Part shown: piece by piece, positions 16,269 through 23,250 of the stretch
How the letters are laid out: the number at the start of each line of letters is the position of its first letter
Numbering within the stretch: position 1 is the first letter of the stretch
IMG/VR virus record: IMGVR_UViG_3300025141_009279
Coordinates: 1 to 30,905 of that record
DNA from: a virus
Length of the DNA: 30,905 nucleotides
Strand: one strand, 5' to 3'
Translations under genes and position numbers: made by a program
Notes under the pieces: generated by a model
The model's input: only the letters and a program-made list of their open reading frames with translations
Database searches by the model: none
What the model was told of the DNA's origin: nothing

Positions 16269-16674
16269 TCATCGCCCCTAAGTAAGTCTCGACATGTTCC
16301 CAAATCTTTTCGTCAACATTCTCCTTCCAGGATTCATCAGAATTTTTAATCCGTTCTCGAATCGAGGTCGCTGACACAAAACCCACATCGGGGGGTGGAA
16401 CGTGTTCGTTGATTTCATAACCGACGCCGCGGCCATAGTTGACACTTTCAATGTCCGAAATAACCACCACCTCCACATCATTGTCTTTGTAAGCCGTTTG
16501 TAACATTTCAACAGTCTGTTCGGTGGTGAAAGGATTCTTTTCATCAGGGGGAATGTCCCGAACAGCCACAAGGACCGGGATATCCTGGTCCAGCTTCTGA
16601 CTTATCAACCACTTATGTCCGTTATGTAAAGGTTGCCAGCGGCCGATGAACATCGCTCGTTTCTTAGTTTGCAT
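16261..16674 (-). CDS. HxGH-motif adenylyl/cytidylyltransferase, NadM-like
   Basis: The 137-aa nucleotidyltransferase has MFIGRWQPLHNGHKWLI (HNGH, the HxGH ATP-binding motif), NPFTTEQTVEML, and VSATSIRERI corresponding to the ISGTxIR phosphate-binding motif. The combination 'GR.QP.H.GH ... NPFt..er.eM' is closest to archaeal-type NMN adenylyltransferases (NadM). Pantetheine-phosphate or glycerol-phosphate transferases, or even an ATP-sulfurylase-like role, cannot be excluded. If it is NadM-like, it makes NAD from NMN. The ATG at 16674 follows GGAG five bases upstream; a TTG seven codons earlier is less likely. It lies 21 bp after the APS-kinase homologue, which hints at a joint pathway. Confidence 0.8.
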   Translation of the reverse strand: MQTKKRAMFIGRWQPLHNGHKWLISQKLDQDIPVLVAVRDIPPDEKNPFTTEQTVEMLQTAYKDNDVEVVVISDIESVNYGRGVGYEINEHVPPPDVGFVSATSIRERIKNSDESWKENVDEKIWEHVETYLGAMSE

Positions 16675-16695
16675 TTTTTCTCCATTTTCTTTCAA

Positions 16696-17202
16696 TCATG
16701 TGCAAGCCAGGATAAAATCACATAGCTGCTTCGTGCAATTCTGTATAGTGTCCTTGTCGGTCTCTATCACCAGATCAGGAGCAACGGGCTCTTCAAAGGG
16801 ATCTGAAATTCCCGTAAAATTAGGAATTTCACCACTCAAGGCTTTCGCGTAGAGGCCCTTGACGTCTCTGTCAATCACCGCTTCCAAGCCAGTCTTGATG
16901 TAAACTAGCTTTCCGCCGATCTCTTGACGCACCTCCTCGTAAGGGTTAATCGCTGACATGATCGCGATCACATTATTCCTTGCTAGAACTCGCCCCACGA
17001 ACCCAAGGCGTCGGACATTCGTATTGCGATCTCCCTTCGAAAAACCCAGGTCCGAGCACAGCCCTGCGCGATATTCGTCACCATCAATTATTTCAATATT
17101 TTGAATACCACGAGAAATCAACTCTTCTCGGACAGCCATGGCCAAAGTTGTTTTGCCAGCGCCCGAGAGGCCCGTCATCTGTATAAAGATTCCCTTACTC
17201 AT
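16696..17202 (-). CDS. cysC: Adenylylsulfate kinase homologue
   Basis: The 168-aa protein is a clear CysC homologue. It has the P-loop MTGLSGAGKTTLA (residues 9-21), DGDEYRAGLCSDLGFSKGDR (APS-binding DGD..R..L..dLGFs..DR), and the C-terminal DRDVKGLYAKALSGEIPNFTGISDPFEEP. Canonical enzymes phosphorylate APS to PAPS. The 'ISPyr..R' loop with the phospho-accepting Ser of bacterial CysC reads INPYEEVR here, so that Ser is replaced by Asn86. The substrate may have changed. No ATP sulfurylase or PAPS reductase is in the window. The ATG at 17202 has AGGA upstream and overlaps the GroES-like gene by eight bases. Confidence 0.88.
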   Translation of the reverse strand: MSKGIFIQMTGLSGAGKTTLAMAVREELISRGIQNIEIIDGDEYRAGLCSDLGFSKGDRNTNVRRLGFVGRVLARNNVIAIMSAINPYEEVRQEIGGKLVYIKTGLEAVIDRDVKGLYAKALSGEIPNFTGISDPFEEPVAPDLVIETDKDTIQNCTKQLCDFILACT

Positions 17203-17473
17203 GTACAATTCCTACGACGTGATTCTCCAAGACCAAACAAACTGCAGCGTCCAGAACTTTGATCTTCTCTATCATCGGCATATTAACCACGACCAAAGAT
17301 TTCTCCTTAAAATGCGTGGCGCAATCATCAGAGACAGCGACAATCCTACAAAGTTTGTACTGTTCGTCGGGCGTTCTATAATCCTCTGGAAGAAGAACTT
17401 TGGGAGCGCTCTTCTCTTGGGGAAGGACAACCACCTCCACCTGTAAGTGCCTGTTTACTGGCTTGAAATTCAT
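17195..17473 (-). CDS. groES: GroES-like co-chaperonin
   Basis: The 92-aa protein has the GroES outline. FKPVNRHLQVEVVV matches 'ikPL.DRvlVk..', then VLLPEDYRTPDEQYKLCRIVAV is the mobile-loop region followed by 'G.VvAvG'. FKEKSLVVVNMPMIEKIKV, and finally CLVLENHVVGIV, correspond to 'vGd.Vl....' and '..l.E.dILavi'. Divergence is large, as with T4 gp31, so the annotation rests on pattern and length (GroES is about 95 aa). It caps GroEL during folding of large proteins such as capsid protein. The phage's own groEL starts at the left edge. The ATG follows CGGAG, which is also the end of the preceding gene. Confidence 0.78.
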   Translation of the reverse strand: MNFKPVNRHLQVEVVVLPQEKSAPKVLLPEDYRTPDEQYKLCRIVAVSDDCATHFKEKSLVVVNMPMIEKIKVLDAAVCLVLENHVVGIVHE

Positions 17474-17475
17474 GT

Positions 17476-17739
17476 CTACTCCGAAATGGTGCGGCCCAAC
17501 ATCTTGTCGATTTGGCCGTAAACTTCCTTAATGCTATCAATGTCAATACCGCCCTTGTGAAGGCGATATGCTCTGATTGTAGCACGAATTTCATCCTTAG
17601 TTAACCATCCGTTGTCGGAATATTCCTTTCGAAGTTCCTTTTTTTGTTCCTTGAAGGGTTCAATAGCCTCTTCGATCGAGTATAGAGATTTGATATAATT
17701 CTCAATGTATTGTTCCTTCTTGGTCTTTGTCTCTCCCAT
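17476..17739 (-). CDS. Small helical protein of unknown function
   Basis: This 87-aa protein is almost wholly charged and helical. KTKKEQYIENYIKSLYSIEEAIEPFKEQKKELRKEY suggests a coiled coil, and the C-terminal IKEVYGQIDKMLGRTI suggests another helix. There is a faint resemblance to GapR/DUF2312-type coiled-coil DNA-binding proteins (helix of Glu/Lys, then 'n.w..k..ir..ir..r'), too weak to assign. The ATG has AGGAGAAAAG upstream and the gene is the first after the promoter at 17767-17798, so it probably heads the long string running to ~5 kb. Spacing to groES is two bases. Confidence 0.65.
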   Translation of the reverse strand: MGETKTKKEQYIENYIKSLYSIEEAIEPFKEQKKELRKEYSDNGWLTKDEIRATIRAYRLHKGGIDIDSIKEVYGQIDKMLGRTISE

Positions 17740-17766
17740 CTTTTCTCCTTTTAGGGGGTTAGTTTG

Positions 17767-17798
17767 ATAATATTAACAGATATTACCAGTAGTGTCAA
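17767..17798 (-). promoter_or_regulatory. Sigma-70-type promoter for the GroES to GMP-reductase string
   Basis: The minus strand has TTGACA (complement of 17793-17798) and, after 17 bp, TAATAT; an alternative TATTAT sits 20 bp away. It lies six bases beyond the protease stop, and the first gene starts 28 bp downstream with AGGAG. Confidence 0.75.
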
Positions 17799-17804
17799 GA
17801 ACTT

Positions 17805-18647
17805 TTATTCATCGTCTTCTTCGTCGGCATCAACGTCGGGCGCCTCGATAATCTCTTCGCCGCGGAGTTCCGCACACTGGTCAAAAGACATTTCTTTATC
17901 AAAGATAAAATGGTAATCATTGTCTCTCAAAAGAGAATATACACGTTCGATTGGAATAAAGTATCCCATGTGCGTAATTGGATCTTTTGTAAAGCCCATG
18001 GGCTGCACAGTAATCCGGGATGGAATGCCGATGTATTCGTATTTCTTTCGTTCCTCAGAGTAACGATAGAGAGCACCTCCGGAGTTTCCAAAAATCGTCT
18101 GGGCGGTGGACATCCAATAACGGTAGTGACTAATCTCGTCATCCATATAACAGATATGCCCATTTGTCGCGATGGGGGCGTGGCCTAGCGACGCTCCGAC
18201 GGCGTAACAATTATCAAAAATATGAATGCTTTCAATATCGTCCTCAGGAAAAAGGGTTGCAATGTACGGAGCTTGGGCTTCCCTGTCCCGTACACGAAGG
18301 AGAGCCCAGTCTTGGCCACCTTCCACCTCTGAGTAAGCGACGATGTCGGCCTCAATAGCAAAACTTCCAATACAGTGAGAATAATTATTATATTTAAAAT
18401 ATTCCACATATACTGTATCTAAGATTTCAGTATCCATCTTCTTTTTCTTAACAGGATTCCATCTTTTCTCTACCTTGATACACTTTGCGACTACATGGTG
18501 ATTTGTTATAACATATGTGTGGTATTCGCCGTTATGCTTCTCTGAGTATACGACGGTACCACTGCCGCCCGAACCTTTTGCGCGGATCCGAACTGTGGGG
18601 TAAAACATCTCTTCGTGTTTTTTAACTATTTTAGATGATACTGGCAT
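17805..18647 (-). CDS. Trypsin-like serine protease, probably intracellular
   Basis: The 280-aa protein has the chymotrypsin/HtrA-fold triad. GGSGTVVYSE is the first strand set, His is in VITNHHVV (about residue 51), Asp in GGQDWALLRVR (about residue 112), and Ser in TIFGNSGGALY (about residue 189). There is no signal peptide, and a C-terminal tail of Asp/Glu (VDADEEDDE) follows. Phage members of this family are little studied. A maturation protease or one cleaving host proteins is plausible. The ATG has AAGGAG 13 bases upstream (spacing long). It is preceded by NrdJ with a 55-bp gap holding a small hairpin and followed by a promoter. Confidence 0.9.
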   Translation of the reverse strand: MPVSSKIVKKHEEMFYPTVRIRAKGSGGSGTVVYSEKHNGEYHTYVITNHHVVAKCIKVEKRWNPVKKKKMDTEILDTVYVEYFKYNNYSHCIGSFAIEADIVAYSEVEGGQDWALLRVRDREAQAPYIATLFPEDDIESIHIFDNCYAVGASLGHAPIATNGHICYMDDEISHYRYWMSTAQTIFGNSGGALYRYSEERKKYEYIGIPSRITVQPMGFTKDPITHMGYFIPIERVYSLLRDNDYHFIFDKEMSFDQCAELRGEEIIEAPDVDADEEDDE

Positions 18648-18671
18648 TGTGCGTAGTTCTCCTTGTCTGCC

Positions 18672-18689
18672 TGGAGAGTTAAGTCTCCA
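18672..18689. other. Small hairpin between nrdJ and the protease gene
   Basis: TGGAGA pairs with TCTCCA around a six-base loop in the 55-bp intergenic gap. On the minus strand no U-tract follows and the protease ribosome site lies just downstream, so it may act on translation or be nothing. Confidence 0.35.
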
Positions 18690-18702
18690 TCTTTAATTAG
18701 TC

Positions 18703-21117
18703 TTAACCACACTTAGCATACCCACAAGATGTGCATGTTACGCACCCGTCTTGGTAAAGAAGAGTCTCCGCATTACACTCCGTGCACAGTTTGTCACTAG
18801 GCAGTTCCCCGTCCTCAATATAATTCTTAAGAATTCGAGCGATGCAGCGCGCAAAGCTAAACATGTCAGAGGCTTTGTCCTTCTGAAGTTGCTCAACCAT
18901 GAAGCGTGCTTTTGCGCCATGGCGGAGGCCCAAGGAAATCATGCGAGTGAATGCAGAATTGTTTGGATTATCGAAAACCTTAACGACGTCCTTTATAAGA
19001 ATTGTATCCCCGTTAAAGCCAAAAGATAAGTCATACCTATTATTTTTTGTCTTAAAACAATGTTTTGTTAAAAGACCCTTGTTATATTTCTTTGGAATCT
19101 CGATAAGGCTTGCTTCTCCCGCAAGAACCTCGTAAGGTTGGTCGGCTAGAATTCCCACCAAAACAACCCATTTTTCCCCACCGATGGTGGTGTGGTGTAT
19201 GTCGCAGTCTAACTCTTGTGGTCTCTTTGGCGCGCTCACATGTGGGAATTCCTCCGCTGCCTCAGGGGTCCCTTCTTCTGTGATTAGGACTCCGCTGCGA
19301 GAGCCATCCACATATACTGTAATTCCTTTGAGGCCACTCTTCCATCCCTGTAAATACAATTCTCCCACAACGGACGGCTCCGTATCTTTTGGTAAGTTAA
19401 TTGTTGAAGAAATAGAGTGGTCAATGTGTTTTTGGATTGCAGCCTGAATCTCTATCCTCTTCTTCCAATCTATTTGATCTGACGTCACAAAAAAACTTGG
19501 AACGTCCGACTGTTTCAGCAAATTCAAAAATTCTTTAACATTGTGATGAAAAACACTATACTCAACCCAGCGATCACCCAGATCGTCAACGAAGTCTGCT
19601 TCCAAAGCCTGTTCGTTATGGGAAAGTTTCCGTCTACGAATGTAAGAATTTCGGAACACTGGCTCGATGCCTGTGCTAGTCTGTGATAAGAGCGAAACAG
19701 AACCAGTTGGGGCGTTGGTGAGGATGGAGATATTCCGGCGGCCGTGCGCACGAATCTGTGCTTGCAAAACTTCGGGCAAATCCTTAATAAAAGAATTATC
19801 CTTCTCCGTCTCCCAGTCAAACGCAGGAAACTGGCCTCGCTCCTCAGCCATCTTAACACTTTCCTCGTACGCGCTTATTTTCATAATCCTGTAAAGGTCA
19901 TCTACGAAGCAGATGGCGGCCGGATCGTCGTAAGGGAGGTTGAGGCAAGCGATGGCATCGGCTAGACCGTGAGTTCCCAAACCAGTTCTGCGGCCATTGG
20001 TGCATGCAGCGATCATATTGTCCCACAGTTCCCTTTCGTCATCAGTGTCACATGTGCTCTTAATTTTTAAAAGCTTTTCGTTTTCCAATTCAACCAAGTC
20101 ATCCGAAAGGCGCGTAGCTATCCGAATAACATTGCTGAACTCTTTCAGATCAAACTTTGCTTTCTTCGTGAACGGATCTTTCACAAAGTTTTTCAGATTT
20201 ACCGAAATTAATCTACAAGAGTCATAAGCCGAAAGGGCAATCTCTGCACACGGATTGACACAAATTGTCTTGAACTCGTCGTACTCGTTTGCAGGAAGTC
20301 TACTTGTGATGTTGTCCCACATCAAGAGACCCGGTTCAGCAGTCTTGGTGGCTGATTCGATAATCGATTCCCATAAGTCGGTGGCAGCAATCGTTCGAGT
20401 GTGTGTTGGGTTGTCAGAATCGACCGGAAATTGAAGAGTGAATTCCCCACCCTCCTCCACCGCTTCCATGAAACTGTCGCTTATTTTAACCGAAACATTG
20501 GCGCCCGTCACCTTTGTGAGGTCTTCCTTCATCTTCACGAAGTTCTCAATGTCGGGGTGTCGAACATCCATAGAAATCATGAGGGCGCCGCGGCGTCCGT
20601 TCTGTCCGATCATGCGACAAACGTATGAATAAAAATCAGCGAAGCTCCATGCACCGGTGGTTGTGCGCGCAGCGTTATTTACAACTGCGTTCTCTGGGCG
20701 AAGTTGTGAAATATCGAGCCCGACGCCACACCGATTTTTGAACAAATTGGCTAATTGCTTGCCGGAGTCCATGATGGAAGAAATGTTGTCTTCCGGGGAG
20801 GCGACGACAACACAATTGGACAGCGATGCATTAACATAATCATTCCCTATCCCGAACATCGGGGAACCTTGGGGAACAATATAATCAAACCCTTTCAGAA
20901 GTTTATAAATCTCCTCTTCTTTCAAAGAATTTTGAAACCCACTTTCAATTCTAGCAAATTCAGCGGCGAGGCGGCGATGCATATCGTCTGGATTCTTTTC
21001 CATGTGATTGCCGAGTTTGTCTTTAAGACAATACTTCGTCATCCACACGTTTGTGGCCAACTCGTCGCCATCAAAGTATTCTAGAGTTTCCTTCTTAACT
21101 TGCTGTTCGTTGTGCAT
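18703..21117 (-). CDS. nrdJ: Ribonucleotide reductase, class II (adenosylcobalamin-dependent)
   Basis: The 804-aa enzyme reduces ribonucleotides to deoxyribonucleotides. It has SLSNCVVVASPEDNI (first redox Cys), RCGVGLDISQLRP, GRRGALMISMDVRHPD, and the radical-site CVNPCAEIALSAYDSC (NPCxE, about residue 290). GRRNISILTNAPTGSVSLL and YVDGSRSGVL follow. A C-terminal tail CTECNAETLLYQDGCVTCTSCGYAKCG carries the CxxC type cysteines typical of NrdJ. No separate NrdB-like radical subunit or NrdI/NrdG is in the window, which agrees with class II. The enzyme needs B12, so the host must have or import cobalamin. The start overlaps the helicase end by 23 bases with GGAAGGG upstream. Confidence 0.94.
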   Translation of the reverse strand: MHNEQQVKKETLEYFDGDELATNVWMTKYCLKDKLGNHMEKNPDDMHRRLAAEFARIESGFQNSLKEEEIYKLLKGFDYIVPQGSPMFGIGNDYVNASLSNCVVVASPEDNISSIMDSGKQLANLFKNRCGVGLDISQLRPENAVVNNAARTTTGAWSFADFYSYVCRMIGQNGRRGALMISMDVRHPDIENFVKMKEDLTKVTGANVSVKISDSFMEAVEEGGEFTLQFPVDSDNPTHTRTIAATDLWESIIESATKTAEPGLLMWDNITSRLPANEYDEFKTICVNPCAEIALSAYDSCRLISVNLKNFVKDPFTKKAKFDLKEFSNVIRIATRLSDDLVELENEKLLKIKSTCDTDDERELWDNMIAACTNGRRTGLGTHGLADAIACLNLPYDDPAAICFVDDLYRIMKISAYEESVKMAEERGQFPAFDWETEKDNSFIKDLPEVLQAQIRAHGRRNISILTNAPTGSVSLLSQTSTGIEPVFRNSYIRRRKLSHNEQALEADFVDDLGDRWVEYSVFHHNVKEFLNLLKQSDVPSFFVTSDQIDWKKRIEIQAAIQKHIDHSISSTINLPKDTEPSVVGELYLQGWKSGLKGITVYVDGSRSGVLITEEGTPEAAEEFPHVSAPKRPQELDCDIHHTTIGGEKWVVLVGILADQPYEVLAGEASLIEIPKKYNKGLLTKHCFKTKNNRYDLSFGFNGDTILIKDVVKVFDNPNNSAFTRMISLGLRHGAKARFMVEQLQKDKASDMFSFARCIARILKNYIEDGELPSDKLCTECNAETLLYQDGCVTCTSCGYAKCG

Positions 21118-22486
21118 CGCCCTTCCCTTCCTCCTTCCAGGACATATATTTCTTCTTTATTTTGCTCATTTGTTGATCGGCAGCTTTCACGTTGATCTCT
21201 TCGATAGTCTCGTTGGTAGGCTCGAACACTTTGATCTTTACGTTGCTGGTGTCCATGAACATAGGGTAAATCATTCCATCATAACCTTGTCTGTTTTTAG
21301 CAACAAACATCCTCCCCGTGTTGGCGGCCTTGTCTTCGATGGTTCTGGATACGGTGCATATAAAGTCTGCCACAAAACATTTATTGAAGGCCTCGCTAAT
21401 TGCTTCCATGGTGATCACTTCGGCGTTCAACCCCGACCGGTTGGTTTGGGACGCAGTCCAAAAAACACACTTAAACTCTTGTGCTAGCCCACGCAACTCC
21501 TCGTACAAACTTTCAAGCTCATGTCTTTTCTCTCTCTCAACGCGTTTAGGGCGCAGAAGATCGGCATAGTCAACGATAACCATATCGACATCAATTCCGC
21601 GTGTTCGCAATTTCTCCAGATGTGTTTTTATAGTACTCGTGCTTGCCGTTTTCGAGGGGTACTCTTTAATTATCAACGTGCCATCAAAATCGGTCACTTT
21701 ATCGTAAACTTGTTCTTTAAAAATGGGGAGATCGTTGATTGCCACCCCCGTTAGGCAACTGTCATACCTAAGACCGATAGACATATCTTGCAACTCTAGC
21801 GTGTAGTGCACAACAGTCTTACCCTCTTTGACAGCCTGCGCGCCTAGATGCACAAGGACCATTGACTTACCGGCGCCCGTTGGCGCGATGACCACCCCAA
21901 GTTCGCTATTGCCAAGACCTCCATTTGTGATATCATCAATCAATTTCCAACCGGTGGTCACCGGGTGTCGCATCTTGGGTACATATCTTTGTTCAAAATC
22001 AGTAATATACTCATAACCAAAGTCATTGTCAGAACCAAGCTTGATGGCATCGTTAATGACTGAACTAATCTCATCAAAAGAGGAGTGCTGCAACAGATCA
22101 ACCGACTTGATCATGGCCTCCTTGAGCTTTTGCTTTTTGCAAAAATCCAAGGAAACATCTTTGATGTATTCAGCCTCCTGAATTTCCTTGGAGACTAGTG
22201 AGCGAGCCAAAAAGTCTCTTGTTTGCTTGCGTACAGCCTCGTTCTCGTCTTCGAGTTCCGACCTCAAAATGGTCGTCATGATCTCGTATGTCGGGTGAGT
22301 TTCGTACTTCTCCCGATAAGCAAAAATCTTCTGTACGAAGACCTGCAAGTACTTCAACTCGAAGAAGCCAATGGCGAGCACTTCCTGCATCTGGTCACAG
22401 AAAGTTCTTTCCTGCAAAATTAAGTGAGCTAGCTTATCCTGGAAGGACTTCCCAAATTTAGAAAAATCAACTTTTTCATCGTTCAT
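21095..22486 (-). CDS. dnaB: DnaB/gp41-like replicative helicase
   Basis: This 463-aa RecA-fold helicase has an N-terminal helical domain (about 180 aa). Then come the Walker A VIAPTGAGKSMVLVHLG (about residues 200-207), the strand TVVHYTLELQDMSIGLRYDS, and the Walker B DMVIVDYADLLRP (about residue 305). FWTASQTNRSGLNAEVIT (motif H3) and FVAKNRQGYDG (Arg-finger region) complete it. The pattern is that of T4 gp41/DnaB hexamers that unwind the fork 5' to 3'. It overlaps the upstream unknown by four bases and nrdJ by 23. Primase is not obvious in the window and is probably elsewhere. Confidence 0.94.
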   Translation of the reverse strand: MNDEKVDFSKFGKSFQDKLAHLILQERTFCDQMQEVLAIGFFELKYLQVFVQKIFAYREKYETHPTYEIMTTILRSELEDENEAVRKQTRDFLARSLVSKEIQEAEYIKDVSLDFCKKQKLKEAMIKSVDLLQHSSFDEISSVINDAIKLGSDNDFGYEYITDFEQRYVPKMRHPVTTGWKLIDDITNGGLGNSELGVVIAPTGAGKSMVLVHLGAQAVKEGKTVVHYTLELQDMSIGLRYDSCLTGVAINDLPIFKEQVYDKVTDFDGTLIIKEYPSKTASTSTIKTHLEKLRTRGIDVDMVIVDYADLLRPKRVEREKRHELESLYEELRGLAQEFKCVFWTASQTNRSGLNAEVITMEAISEAFNKCFVADFICTVSRTIEDKAANTGRMFVAKNRQGYDGMIYPMFMDTSNVKIKVFEPTNETIEEINVKAADQQMSKIKKKYMSWKEEGKGDAQRTAS

Positions 22487-22788
22487 GTGGTAGTCGACTC
22501 CACCTTCCTCAGAAGCAGTTCGTTCATTACACGAACTTTTCTTGTCAAAGAATCCTCAAGCAACACGGTGACAGGGGCCAGTGGGGACTTTATAGAAAGC
22601 ACCTCTCTGGAAGGGTCTGCTTTCCCATCCTTCGCCCAAGTGAACGAGACCTTCAAGTCTTTGTGTAGCCCCGTGCCGAGTTCCTCCACCCTGTGGTACC
22701 CTAGCAGCGTCCCATCGTCGCCCTCGATCTTCGAAGACGAGTAGAAGTATGCGCCAATAAATTGTTTGTAATCAAAATCAAATTCCAT
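22483..22788 (-). CDS. Unknown 101-aa protein
   Basis: A short protein with mixed strands (MEFDFDYKQFIGAYFYSSS, VSFTWAKDGKA, VTVLLEDSLTRKVRVM) and no recognised motif. It is tightly packed: a one-base gap to the upstream gene and a four-base overlap with the helicase. Its constant place next to the helicase suggests an accessory role in replication, but nothing in the sequence proves it. Confidence 0.6.
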   Translation of the reverse strand: MEFDFDYKQFIGAYFYSSSKIEGDDGTLLGYHRVEELGTGLHKDLKVSFTWAKDGKADPSREVLSIKSPLAPVTVLLEDSLTRKVRVMNELLLRKVESTTT

Positions 22789-22789
22789 T

Positions 22790-23098
22790 CTATCTTGCTG
22801 TTCTTCCTTCCCAAATACTATTCTTAACCTTGATGGTTACGTGCCATCGGTGGTGCACTTCTGAGGCAATCCGTTCTTTCAGGGGGCTGATCATTGTATG
22901 TGTCAATCGAGTATCATAAGGTGATTGTTGTTGGACAATGACCAGTTTCACTTGGCCATCAAATTCTAGAAACTTATATCTAACCCCCTCTTTTAGAAAG
23001 AGTTTTTCGCTCTCTTCCCCACAAATCACCTCGGCCAATGCAACCTTCTGTGTGAAACTCTCTTGTTTCCTGATTGCTCGTTCTGCGGCTGTTGCCAT
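22790..23098 (-). CDS. Unknown 102-aa protein
   Basis: The protein begins with a helix (AAERAIRKQESFTQKVALAEV) and continues with strand-forming segments (RYKFLEFDGQVKLVIVQQQ, VHHRWHVTIKVKN). It has no family I know. It is the first protein gene after tRNA-Ile and is probably co-transcribed with it from the promoter at 23216-23244. The ATG has GAGG a few bases upstream. Confidence 0.6.
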   Translation of the reverse strand: MATAAERAIRKQESFTQKVALAEVICGEESEKLFLKEGVRYKFLEFDGQVKLVIVQQQSPYDTRLTHTMISPLKERIASEVHHRWHVTIKVKNSIWEGRTAR

Positions 23099-23127
23099 GA
23101 ATCCTCATCCTTTTATTTAAACACCGG

Positions 23128-23201
23128 TCGGCCCAGTGGGATTTGAACCCACAACCTCAGCTTTATAAGAACCGCGCTCTAACCTTTGGAGCTATGGGCC
23201 A
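23128..23201 (-). tRNA. tRNA-Ile(UAU)
   Basis: A 74-nt cloverleaf on the minus strand: acceptor TGGCCCA/TGGGCCG (first pair U-G wobble), U8, D stem GCTC/GAGC, anticodon stem CGGTT/AGCTG with loop CTTATAA (anticodon UAU), and T arm GTGGG/CCCAC with loop TTCAAAT. Discriminator is A; CCA is not encoded. It would read AUA codons directly, whereas most bacteria use a lysidine-modified CAU tRNA. A promoter lies 14 bp upstream and the next gene 30 bp downstream. Confidence 0.9.
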
Positions 23202-23215
23202 GTAAATACTCCATA

Positions 23216-23244
23216 AGTATATCGGAATATACTCATGAAGTCAA
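23216..23244 (-). promoter_or_regulatory. Sigma-70-type promoter for tRNA-Ile and the helicase-nrdJ string
   Basis: The minus strand has TTGACT (23239-23244), a 17-bp spacer and TATACT (23216-23221). Transcription would start about 7 bases before the tRNA. Confidence 0.8.
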
Positions 23245-23250
23245 GAGTTA

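Noticed and set aside
17476-17739. Assignment of the 87-aa protein to GapR/DUF2312
   Set aside because: Similarity is limited to a charged coiled coil and a short basic helix.
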